Of a stretch of 64,000 nucleotides of DNA, positions 34,151 through 41,826 are shown piece by piece (positions within the stretch are counted from its first letter, which is position 1; each line of letters opens with the position of its first letter). The notes under the pieces were generated by a model that did not search any database, was not told the DNA's origin, and saw nothing but the letters and a program-made list of their open reading frames with translations. Source of the DNA: Rhodobacteraceae bacterium D3-12 (GTDB lineage: Bacteria; Pseudomonadota; Alphaproteobacteria; Rhodobacterales; Rhodobacteraceae). The stretch lies in contig CP104793.1 in NCBI GenBank assembly GCA_025916135.1, positions 682,001-746,000 of the forward strand, read 5' to 3'. Both the position numbers and the translations under genes were made by a program.

Positions 34151-34891
34151 ATGGTCGGACCCATGAAAAAGGCGAAGATCAGGCTTTATGTAGAGCACCC
34201 GCTTGGGGCAGCGCAAACGGTTCCTTTGGAGCGCGATCAGGCGCATTACCTGTTTGGGGTGATGCGGCTGGGGCTGGGCGACGTTGTGGCACTGTTCAAC
34301 GGGCGCGACGGAGAGTGGCAGGCCGAGGTTGTCGAGGCCGGAAAGCGGCGCGGCGCGTTGGAGTGCAAGGCCGAGAGCGCGGGGCAGGTCGCGCCGCCCG
34401 ATCTGTGGCTTTTGTTCGCGCCGATCAAGAAGGCGCGGACCGATTTCATTGTCGAAAAGGCCGCCGAAATGGGCGCGGCCAAGATTTGCCCGGTGCAGAG
34501 CGATTTCACCAATTCCGAGCGTATCCGGCAGGACCGTTTACAGGCCCATGCGGTGGAAGCCGCCGAGCAATGCGGCGGCGTTTTCGTGCCTGAAGTCAAG
34601 GAGTTGGCGCGGCTAGATAAAGTGCTGAGCGACTGGCCTGAGGGGCGGCAGTTGATGTTTTGCGATGAGGCGCTGGCGGGGGGCGATTTTACGCTTCCGA
34701 GCGAGCTTGTCGATGCGCCATGGGCGATTTTGATTGGGCCGGAAGGCGGGTTTTCTGAGGCCGAGCGGGCCCGGCTGGCGGGGTTGGATTTTGCCCATCC
34801 CGTTGCCTTGGGGCCGCGGATTTTGAGGGCGGATACGGCGGCGGTTGCGGCGTTGGCTTTGTGGCAGGATCGGCTGGGGGATTGGGGTTGA
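34151..34891 (+). CDS. rsmE: 16S rRNA (uracil-1498-N3)-methyltransferase RsmE
   Basis: A SPOUT-fold methyltransferase acting on the small ribosomal subunit. Signature segments are KKARTDFIVEKAAEMGAAKI, the knot motif LIGPEGGFSEAER (residues about 193-205) and ALGPRILRADTAAVAALALW (about 218-237). Either ATG 34151 (MVGP) or ATG 34163 (MKKAKIRLYV) can start it; the latter better matches the family's usual N-terminus. The downstream TTG start overlaps its stop. Confidence 0.93.
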   Translation: MVGPMKKAKIRLYVEHPLGAAQTVPLERDQAHYLFGVMRLGLGDVVALFNGRDGEWQAEVVEAGKRRGALECKAESAGQVAPPDLWLLFAPIKKARTDFIVEKAAEMGAAKICPVQSDFTNSERIRQDRLQAHAVEAAEQCGGVFVPEVKELARLDKVLSDWPEGRQLMFCDEALAGGDFTLPSELVDAPWAILIGPEGGFSEAERARLAGLDFAHPVALGPRILRADTAAVAALALWQDRLGDWG

Positions 34892-35415
34892 GTTTTATCC
34901 GGCCAGAGGTGCGTGAGGTGCTGTGGCGATGGCGCGAGGCACTGGCCGGATTGGCCAGTATTTTGGTCGGAATCGCGCTGGTTTATGGCACCTATGGTTA
35001 TTTGCCAATGATCGGCGGAGCCCTTGTTTTTATTGGATTTTTGGTGATGGGAGCGGGGGCGGTGCGGGCCAGTGTGAAGCCGAGGAGCGGCGGGGCCGGT
35101 GTGATCGAGCTGGATGAGGGGCGGTTAACCTTTCTTAATCCCGCGCAGGGCGCGTTTGTGGAATTGCCAGCGGTCATCCGGATCGAGATTATCACCACCA
35201 GCAGGGGGCCGGTGGAGGACGATCTCTTCTGGGTGTTTTACGAAGCGAGCGGGCAGGTGGTGCGCATCCCGGCCTCGGCCGTGGGAAGCGAGCTGTTGTT
35301 CGATGCGTTGGCCGCTTTTCCGGGGGCGGATTATCGCAAGGTTATCGCCGCTTCGGGGTCAACCGACGACAACGTCTTTGTGATCTGGCAGAAAGATCGC
35401 CGCCGTCTGCATTGA
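34888..35415 (+). CDS. Membrane protein with PH-like domain (175 aa)
   Basis: It starts at TTG 34888, overlapping the rsmE stop (TTGA). Two transmembrane helices (residues about 14-33 and 37-55) are followed by a soluble beta-rich domain ([34 protein letters not shown], then [34 protein letters not shown]), which resembles bacterial PH-like domains. The family is common in this lineage beside rsmE-gshA, but I know no function. Confidence 0.78.
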   Translation: MSFIRPEVREVLWRWREALAGLASILVGIALVYGTYGYLPMIGGALVFIGFLVMGAGAVRASVKPRSGGAGVIELDEGRLTFLNPAQGAFVELPAVIRIEIITTSRGPVEDDLFWVFYEASGQVVRIPASAVGSELLFDALAAFPGADYRKVIAASGSTDDNVFVIWQKDRRRLH

Positions 35416-35477
35416 CACTTTGCGGACAAAGCCGCAGAGATTCCCCCAACAGAGCGAAAAGATCGGAGTTTCAAGCG

Positions 35478-36849
35478 ATGTCCATTCCCCAGTCCGGCGG
35501 CGGCCCGATCGAACGGCACGAACAGCTGACCGAATACCTTGTTGAAGGCTGCAAGCCGAAAGAGGATTGGCGCATCGGGACCGAGCACGAGAAGTTCGGC
35601 TATTGCAAGGACACGCTGAAGCCGCTGCCCTATGAGGGCGAGCGCTCGATCCTCGCGGTGCTGGAAGGGTTGCGCGACCGGCACGGCTGGGCACCTGTCG
35701 AGGAAGCTGGCAAGCTGATCGGGTTGAGCAAGGGCGGCGCGAACGTCAGCCTTGAGCCGGGCGGGGCGCTGGAACTGTCGGGTGCGCCGTTGGAAACCAT
35801 CCACGAGACATGCGACGAGGTGAACACCCACCTGCGCGAGGTCAAAGCGATTTCGGAAGAGATTGGCGTGGGGTTCATCGGGCTGGGCGCGGCGCCGATC
35901 TGGACCCATGACGAGATGCCGTTGATGCCAAAGGGGCGTTACCGCCTGATGAATGACTACATGGAAAAGGTAGGCGAAACAGGGCGTTGGATGATGCGCC
36001 GCACGACGACGGTGCAGGTCAATATCGACTTCGGCTCGGAAGCGGATATGGTCAAGAAGCTGCGCGTGGCGCTGGCGTTGCAGCCCGTGGCGGTGGCGTT
36101 GTTTGCCAATTCGCCGTTCTGGGAAGGCAAGCCGAACGGCCATAAATCATGGCGCAGCTATATCTGGCGGCACATGGATGCGGCACGCACCGGGATGCTG
36201 CCATTCGTGTTTGAGGACGGCATGGGGTTTGAGCGCTATGTCGACTATGCGCTCGATGTGCCGATGTATTTCGTCTATCGCGATGGCAAGTATATCGACG
36301 CGCTGGGACAGTCGTTTCGCGATTTCCTGAAGGGGAAATTGCCCGCGTTGCCGGGGGAAATTCCGACCCTTTCGGATTGGGCGGACCATCTGACGACGGC
36401 CTTTCCCGAAGCGCGGATCAAGCAATATATGGAGATGCGCGGGGCCGATGGTGGCCCTTGGCGCAGGCTTTGTGCGCTGCCGGCGTTCTGGGTCGGGTTG
36501 ACCTATGATCAGGGCGCTTTGGACGCGGCGTGGGGACCTTGTGAAGGATTGGGACGCAGAAACGCGCGAAGCGTTGCGCGTGGCGGCGAGCGAGGACGGC
36601 TTGCAGGCGGTAGTGGGCGACATCAAGATGCAACCGCTTGCGCGTGAGGTGCTGAATATCGCGCGCGAGGGTCTGCGGGCGCGGGCACGCCCCGGCGCCG
36701 GGGGCATGATCCCGGACGAGCGGCATTTCCTGCATGCTTTGGATGATTCCGTGACCGACGGGAAGGTTCCGGCGGACGAATTGCTGGAGCGGTTTCACGG
36801 CGATTGGAATGGCGATCTGAGCCGGATTTACGCTGATTACAGCTATTGA
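35478..36849 (+). CDS. gshA: Glutamate-cysteine ligase (plant/alphaproteobacterial type), frameshifted
   Basis: Catalyses the first step of glutathione synthesis. It should be about 456 residues: [14 protein letters not shown] (about 31-44), [23 protein letters not shown] (ATP/Glu site), [14 protein letters not shown] and [15 protein letters not shown]. After GALDAAW the frame meets an extra G at 36532-36535 (TGGGGACCTT for TGGGACCTT). Removing it restores [20 protein letters not shown] and the normal C-terminus to 36849. The 1372-base span is one too many. GshA is generally needed for growth in these bacteria, so a true null is unlikely. Confidence 0.93.
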
Positions 36850-37211
36850 TCCGTTAAGCGGAGATTAAGCGAAATTAATCTTGATGAACGCGGTTTGTCG
36901 CCCGATTTGGGGGGGTGACATTCGGCTGGCTCTCGGCTGACATCCGGCTGCCGGGTGGTGCGCGGCCCGAATTGGCGTGAAAGCGTTAATCGGGGGGCGT
37001 GCGGTGGGGTAAGGTTTGCGTAGCCCTTGGGTGGTGAAAGGGGCCAGCGCCTGCCCGTGGGGTGGCGCATCTTAGGTTGCTGTGGGGCAGTTTATCTTGC
37101 CAGATCATCGCGACGTCTGAGCGGATCTGAAACTTTGCCAAAGCGCCTGCCCGCCGGGACGGGCAGGCGCTGGCCCCGCGCCTTCGGCGCTGTTCGGGCC
37201 GGGGTCGTCGT
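36850..37211. other. Gene-free region with repeats and competing hairpins
   Basis: No plausible gene was seen. It holds the 11-bp-period repeat (36916-36955), and an 18-base perfect inverted repeat whose arms are GGGGCCAGCGCCTGCCCG (37040-37057) and its complement (37160-37177). A second partial left arm at 37142-37153 forms a tight 12-bp hairpin with the same right arm (loop CCGGGA). It separates the convergent ends of gshA and the 37212 gene, so part is probably terminator. Confidence 0.75.
36916..36955. repeat. 11-bp-period tandem repeat, locus B
   Basis: Units TGACATTCGGC, TGGCTCTCGGC and TGACATCCGGC are followed by TGCCGGG, with a G-run before, as at locus A (9787-9827). The best shared block is 20 bases with one mismatch (9791-9810 against 36931-36950). 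Confidence 0.8.
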
Positions 37212-37541
37212 TTAGGCCGCTTTTGCCGGCGGGTCCAGCACGGCGCGCAGGGTGGTGATGGCTTGCGAGAACCCGAGGCCGAGGCAGAGCGCGACAAAGC
37301 CGCTGGTCAGAAGCAGGCCGATGACGGGTGTGTCGCTGAACATCGCAAGGCCGGCCGCTGCGATGAGCACGAAGCCGAAGCCGATCGCGCCATAGCCGGT
37401 GGCGATGGTCACGGCGGCAGTGCGGGCGGCGGGGGTGCCGCGACATTCCGACATCATCGCGCCGATGCGCAGGATCATCACGGATAGCGCCGCGAGGGCG
37501 AAGAGGGCGAGGATGAGGTAGGTGAGGGCTGCGAAGAACAT
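37212..37541 (-). CDS. Small membrane protein (109 aa), possibly DUF-type
   Basis: It has three hydrophobic segments (residues about 4-27, 45-68 and 74-97) separated by short polar loops. ATG 37541 is used; the upstream extension of the frame to 37667 overlaps the preceding gene without membrane character. It is the last gene of the operon downstream of a GbsR/MarR-type regulator. The family is not recognised. Confidence 0.72.
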   Translation of the reverse strand: MFFAALTYLILALFALAALSVMILRIGAMMSECRGTPAARTAAVTIATGYGAIGFGFVLIAAAGLAMFSDTPVIGLLLTSGFVALCLGLGFSQAITTLRAVLDPPAKAA

Positions 37542-37554
37542 GAGAGGCCTCCTT

Positions 37555-37980
37555 TCAGGCGTAGATGTTCGAATTGCGGGTAAAACGCTTGTAAAGCGCG
37601 GTGAAAGTGGCGGCCCAGATCGGCGCGAACGCGGTGCCGAACAGGAGGTAGAAGATGCCAAGCCCATTCGAGTCGGGGTAAGCGATATAGAGGCCGATCA
37701 CGAAGGTGGAATTGAGCAGGACTCCGGCGACGGCGAAGGCGGATTTGCGGCGCTCGCCGCGGCAGAGCATCCAGAACATGACCGGCGCGCCGAGCAGGAG
37801 ATAGACCGGCAGGCCAAAGAGCAGCGCCAGCATCGAAATGAGATAGAGCGGTGCCCCGAGAATGCCGACGATCAGCGGCGCGAGGAGCAGGGCGGCAAAG
37901 AAGGCGATCATGCTGACCGGGCGGGTTGACCAGAGCAGGGGGCTGGGCGGGGGTCGGAACATTCTGGTAGCTACGGTCAT
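37555..37980 (-). CDS. Membrane protein (141 aa)
   Basis: Four hydrophobic segments are seen (residues about 22-42, 46-70, 82-101 and 106-126) with a basic C-terminus. It begins 37 bases after the regulator's stop and has GGAG before ATG 37980. A degenerate copy of the regulator dyad (TTTCTGTAAT...CCGAAA, 37980-37997) overlaps this SD. Function unknown; probably co-regulated with the 37212 gene. Confidence 0.75.
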   Translation of the reverse strand: MTVATRMFRPPPSPLLWSTRPVSMIAFFAALLLAPLIVGILGAPLYLISMLALLFGLPVYLLLGAPVMFWMLCRGERRKSAFAVAGVLLNSTFVIGLYIAYPDSNGLGIFYLLFGTAFAPIWAATFTALYKRFTRNSNIYA

Positions 37981-38017
37981 TTCTGTAATCTCCGAAATTT
38001 ATGGGCAAAAAAAGGGA

Positions 38018-38563
38018 TCAGCCGGATTTGCCCCCTGATTTAGAGCCGGGCAGGAAGCGGGCGATTTTTGCGCCGAGTTTGAGGAGCGTAAGTTGGGTGC
38101 CGCGCGGGATGCGGGAAATCTCGCTATACCAGTCGTCAAACATCTGCATGGTGGCAAGTGTTTCGTCGAGGCGGGTTTGGACGTGATCGGGAGTGCCATC
38201 GGTTTTGGCATCGGCCGAGACATGGTGCAGGGCCGCGAGGGTGGGAGAGAATTCACGCGCGCGCCGGCTTGCGACGACGGCATTCACAAGGTCGAACATA
38301 TCGCGGATCGAGGTGAAATGGTCGCGCCGGTCGCCCAGTTTGCGGGTGGGTTTGACGATGTCCATCGACTGCAGCTCTTTCAGCGCCGTTGACACATTGG
38401 AGCGAGCGAGGTTGAGCGTATCGCAGATGTCTTCGGCGGTCATCGGGTCGGGCGCGATGTGCAGCAGCGCGTGGATTTGCGCCACGGACCGGTTGACGCC
38501 CCATTTGGTGCCCATCTCTCCCCAGTGGAGAATGAAGTCTTGCATGGCGGGGGAGAGGTGCAT
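38018..38563 (-). CDS. GbsR/MarR-family transcriptional regulator
   Basis: A 181-residue winged-helix protein of the GbsR-like MarR group: HWGEMGTKWGVNRSVAQIHALLHIAPDPMTAEDICDTLNLARSNVSTALKELQSMDIVKPTRKLGDRRDHF (residues about 13-82). In other bacteria this group controls choline, osmoprotectant or membrane-protein genes. It heads an operon with two membrane-protein genes. A clean dyad lies 23 bases upstream of the start (38586-38603). Confidence 0.88.
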   Translation of the reverse strand: MHLSPAMQDFILHWGEMGTKWGVNRSVAQIHALLHIAPDPMTAEDICDTLNLARSNVSTALKELQSMDIVKPTRKLGDRRDHFTSIRDMFDLVNAVVASRRAREFSPTLAALHHVSADAKTDGTPDHVQTRLDETLATMQMFDDWYSEISRIPRGTQLTLLKLGAKIARFLPGSKSGGKSG

Positions 38564-38585
38564 CGGGTGAGTCGCCTGTCGTTAG

Positions 38586-38603
38586 TTTCTGTAATGACAG
38601 AAA
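38586..38603. promoter_or_regulatory. Probable autoregulatory operator of the GbsR/MarR gene
   Basis: TTTCTGT-AATG-ACAGAAA has perfect 7-base arms, with a further ACAGAAG just downstream. A degenerate form recurs at 37980-37997, before the operon's second gene. Confidence 0.6.
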
Positions 38604-38784
38604 TAACAGAAGGGAGTGGCGGTGGCAAGCACATTCCCACAAGCGTTTTCCCCCAAGCACTTTCCCCCATGAGCGAGCCGACAGGGGGCGCAGAGTTTTG
38701 CCGAAAATCGCCGTTTGGCGCGAAGCTCTGGACCGAAAGTTAAGGTTCGGTTAAGACGCTTGGGTCTGATCCGGGGAGCGCGTT

Positions 38785-39708
38785 TTGCTCAGAACAACAT
38801 TTAGTCTGTCCGGCCTTGCCGGGGCGATGATCTTGTCTGGCTGTGCTGGTGATCCGCTCGCCGGGGTCAAGAAGATTGACGAGGTTGACGTGGTTGGCCC
38901 GTCCCCTGTGGTGGAAGCGGTTGCCGCTCCGATCGAGACCGATCAGAACGCGACCCTGTTCCAGAGGCTCATGCGCAAACGGGAGGTTGCGCCGGGGTCT
39001 GGGTTGGAACCCGCAAAAGACACCACATCAGGGACCGGCCCTAAAGCGGAGGCGCCAGAGGAGGGCGCCTCTGCGACGGGGCAAGTTGTGGGAACGGGCA
39101 CGGGCACGGGGGCCGCGGCGGATGCAAAGGTTGAGAAAGTTGTGCTGACGCCGGAGCCCGAGGGCAAACGGGGCGGCGGATTGTTTGGCAGTCGCAAGGC
39201 GAAGGTGTTGAGCGGGCCGGACGCGCGGGAGGTGGCCGCGGGCGAGGTTTTGCCGTTTGGCGAGATCGCGCGGGCCTGTCACATGAAGCGCGGGCAACTG
39301 GGCAAGGAAGTGTCGAAATACCCCGAACGCGGCACGAAATACCGGGTTTTTGACTCGGCACCGGGGAATGTGGGGCTGCATACCTTCTATGTCACCGGGT
39401 TCAAGGATGGCTGTCCGCGCCAGTTTACCGCCGCTTTGGCGGTGTTCGGGACGGCGGGCATGTATGAATCGCTGCGCTATACCCTGCCGGTAAAGGCGCG
39501 GAGCAAGAAGCCGACCGACAAGGCCTATGAGAAGGTCAAGTCGAAGGTCTGTGGCGTGAGCCGGACCAAGCCCTGTGGCGCGAAGGTGTCGCGGATGGAG
39601 AAGGGCACTGTTTTCCTGAGCCTTTATAACCGGTTTGAGGGGGCGCAGGGGTGGACCAACCTGTTGCTGAGCGACGGGGCGGTTTTGGCCAAGGACGTTC
39701 AGGGCTAG
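38785..39708 (+). CDS. Putative lipoprotein (307 aa)
   Basis: It starts at TTG 38785 with GGGGAG eight bases upstream. The first 20 residues form a lipoprotein signal with lipobox ILSGC (Cys at residue 20). Residues about 50-120 are low-complexity (Thr/Gly/Ala/Glu-rich). The C-terminal half (about 150-300) is folded, with cysteines in ARACHMKRGQLGKEVSKYPE, DGCPRQFTA and KVCGVSRTKPCG that could pair. I do not recognise the domain; an outer-membrane-associated role is inferred from the lipobox. Confidence 0.78.
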   Translation: MLRTTFSLSGLAGAMILSGCAGDPLAGVKKIDEVDVVGPSPVVEAVAAPIETDQNATLFQRLMRKREVAPGSGLEPAKDTTSGTGPKAEAPEEGASATGQVVGTGTGTGAAADAKVEKVVLTPEPEGKRGGGLFGSRKAKVLSGPDAREVAAGEVLPFGEIARACHMKRGQLGKEVSKYPERGTKYRVFDSAPGNVGLHTFYVTGFKDGCPRQFTAALAVFGTAGMYESLRYTLPVKARSKKPTDKAYEKVKSKVCGVSRTKPCGAKVSRMEKGTVFLSLYNRFEGAQGWTNLLLSDGAVLAKDVQG

Positions 39709-39730
39709 CCCCTCGCCGCAGGTGGGCGAA

Positions 39731-39749
39731 GGTGGGGTGAAACCCCACC
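39731..39749. terminator. Hairpin after the lipoprotein gene
   Basis: A perfect stem GGTGGGGT (39731-39738) with ACCCCACC (39742-39749) and a 3-base loop, then CTACGCGGG. This GGTGGGGTGAAACCCCACCCTACG sequence is familiar to me from intergenic regions of related genomes, so it may be a repetitive element acting as a terminator. Confidence 0.5.
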
Positions 39750-39814
39750 CTACGCGGGACTGACCCTACGTGGGACTGGTCGTGACGGGGCGCCAAAGCG
39801 CGCGTCGGGTTGCT

Positions 39815-40045
39815 TTATCGTATGGTGTTTGCACGCAAGACGGGACGGGGGGCCGTGGGGGTGTGTTTGGGCCGAGCGGGTCCTGGAACGCCGACTATTG
39901 CAACGCCCAGTGATTTGAGACTTTGCCAGATGCGGCGCAATCCGCCGTGGGCGGAGCGGCTGCGGATGTCGTGGCTGCGGCGGATATAATGGGCATAGTC
40001 GATCGAGCCGCCGGGGAGGGTTTTGTAGTCGGGTTGCTGGGTCAT
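39815..40045 (-). CDS. DUF1127-like small basic protein (76 aa)
   Basis: ATG 40045 with AAAGGA upstream. The centre IRRSHDIRSRSAHGGLRRIWQSLKSLG (residues about 21-47) resembles the YjiS/DUF1127 helix pair of small Arg-rich proteins, some of which affect RNA turnover or phosphate/carbon metabolism in alphaproteobacteria. The rest of the longer open frame on this strand is not coding-like. It is divergent from the winged-helix/hydrolase gene across a 159-base spacer with CTTGATT-type repeats. Confidence 0.6.
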   Translation of the reverse strand: MTQQPDYKTLPGGSIDYAHYIRRSHDIRSRSAHGGLRRIWQSLKSLGVAIVGVPGPARPKHTPTAPRPVLRANTIR

Positions 40046-40204
40046 CTGAGAGTCCTTTCGTTGTGATGCCCCCAGCTTGGCCAATTCACGGCAGGCGCGC
40101 TTGAAGGCGGTCTTGAGAGACCCTTGTGATTCCCTTGATTTTCTTGATTTCCCTTGGGATTCGCCTGATGCTTTCAGAAATTCTTGAGAAAGTTGGTTTT
40201 TGCC

Positions 40205-41452
40205 ATGCGCTATAGCTTTGCCGATTGCGTGTTGGACACCGGGGCGCACAGGGTGGTGCGTGGCGGTGTCGATGTGCCGGTAGAGCCGCAGGTGTTCGAT
40301 CTGTTGCGCCTGTTGGCGGAGAATGCCGGGCAGTTGGTGAGCAAGGATCACTTGATTGATGTGGTCTGGGGCGGGCGGATCGTGTCGGAGGCGACGATCA
40401 GCGCGCGGATCAATGCGGCCCGCAAGGCGGTGGGCGATGATGGCAAGCGACAGGCGATCATTCGCACCATCACGCGCCGGGGGTTCGAGATGGTGGCGGA
40501 GGTCGTGACGGAGGGCAGCGCGACGCGGGAGGCGGGCCAGCCAGCGGGTGACGCACGGGGTGATGCAGGGTGTGAAGCGGGGGCCGAACAAGAGGGGCCG
40601 GAGCAGCGCCAGACCATCCGCTTTACCACGTCCCGCGATGGCACCGGCATTGCTTATGCCATTTCCGGCGAGGGGCCGCCGTTGCTGAGAGCGGGGCATT
40701 TTCTGAGCCATCTAGAGGTGGATTGGCAGGGGTCGGTCTTTCGCCCGTTTCTGCATGCGCTGGGGCGGGTGCATCGGCTGGTGCGCTATGACATGCGCGG
40801 GATGGGCCTGTCGGACAGCACGCCCGGAGCGCTGGATCTTGAGCGATATTGCGATGATTTGCTGGCCGTGGCGGATGCGGCGGGGTTGGAGCGGTTTCCG
40901 ATCTTGGGCATATCGCAAGGGGTGCCCGTGGCGGTGCGCTTTGCCGCGATGCACCCTGAGCGGGTGAGCCGCTTGGTGCTTTATGGCGGGTTTGCACAGG
41001 GGCGGATGGTGCGAGAAGGTGGCGCGACCGCAGAGGAAGCGGAGGCGATGCTGACCATGATAAAGGCCGGTTGGGGCAAGCCCGACAGCGCCTTTATGGC
41101 GGCGTTTACGGCGATCTTCTGTCCCGATGCCACGCCAGAGGAACGCGCGAGCCTTGTTGCAACGCAACAGGCCTCGGCCACGCCAGAGATGGCATTGCAG
41201 CTTCGGCAGGTGTTGGATCGTATGGATGTGACCGAGTGGTTGCCACAGGTGAGCGCCCCGACCTTGGTCATTCATGCCAGCAACGACGCGGTTAACCCGC
41301 TGTCACAGGGCCGGTTTTTGGCGTCGCGCATTGCGAATGCGGAATTGAAGGTGCTGGAGACGAACAACCATATCTTCGTGCAATCCTGTCCGTCATGGGC
41401 GGAGTTCGTTGCGGCGACGCTGGCGTTTCTGGAGCGGTCGCCTGATCGGTAG
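40205..41452 (+). CDS. Winged-helix (OmpR/CadC-type) DNA-binding domain fused to an alpha/beta hydrolase
   Basis: A 415-residue fusion. Residues 1-95 are an OmpR/PhoB-like winged helix (VEPQVFDLLRLLAENAGQLVSKDHLIDVVWGGRIVSEATISARINAARKAVGDD). A low-complexity linker follows (about 105-135), then an alpha/beta hydrolase (about 140-410) with oxyanion region, nucleophile elbow ILGISQGVPVA (near 238), acid in VIHASNDAVNP (near 358) and His in ETNNHIFVQ (near 387). All three triad residues appear present. It is a one-component design in which a ligand or ester may be sensed or hydrolysed. The start is ATG 40205. Confidence 0.85.
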   Translation: MRYSFADCVLDTGAHRVVRGGVDVPVEPQVFDLLRLLAENAGQLVSKDHLIDVVWGGRIVSEATISARINAARKAVGDDGKRQAIIRTITRRGFEMVAEVVTEGSATREAGQPAGDARGDAGCEAGAEQEGPEQRQTIRFTTSRDGTGIAYAISGEGPPLLRAGHFLSHLEVDWQGSVFRPFLHALGRVHRLVRYDMRGMGLSDSTPGALDLERYCDDLLAVADAAGLERFPILGISQGVPVAVRFAAMHPERVSRLVLYGGFAQGRMVREGGATAEEAEAMLTMIKAGWGKPDSAFMAAFTAIFCPDATPEERASLVATQQASATPEMALQLRQVLDRMDVTEWLPQVSAPTLVIHASNDAVNPLSQGRFLASRIANAELKVLETNNHIFVQSCPSWAEFVAATLAFLERSPDR

Positions 41453-41497
41453 TTTGATCTGGTCGTGTGGCTTAGGAACGCGGGTCAGTAACGCGGC

Positions 41498-41695
41498 TTA
41501 GTAATGCGGGGGTGGCCGGTCATTGGCGCCGAACACATGGCTGCCGCCTTCGGCTTCGCGTTCGCCTTCGCGGCGCATCAGGGCGGCGACGCGGCGGCGC
41601 AGCGTTGTAATGTCGTCGGCTTGGGCCGCGACAATCCCGCTGAGGTCATCAACGACGCGTTCAAGGTGGGCGATTTTCTCTTCGAGCTTTTCCAT
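41498..41695 (-). CDS. slyX: SlyX family protein
   Basis: A 65-residue coiled-coil protein: [42 protein letters not shown] covers most of its length, followed by a short tail ending PPPHY, the conserved SlyX C-terminus. ATG 41695 is chosen over the longer frame to 41821. Function is unknown across the family. It is divergent from hisS. Confidence 0.85.
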   Translation of the reverse strand: MEKLEEKIAHLERVVDDLSGIVAAQADDITTLRRRVAALMRREGEREAEGGSHVFGANDRPPPHY

Positions 41696-41826
41696 GGGCG
41701 TTACATGCGCGCCAAGGGCCTTTGGGTCAAGGCCGTCCTTGCCCCTTTGCCGCCCATCCGGTAGAGGCTTGCGCCAAGTGCAGAGGCCCGCCGCCGGGCC
41801 CGATACCCAAGTCAAGGACACGACCC

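Noticed and set aside
3681-36535. Treating the seven frameshifted genes as pseudogenes
   Set aside because: Each has one reversible single-base change with conserved sequence on both sides and no other damage. Several are coupled to intact genes or are near-essential.
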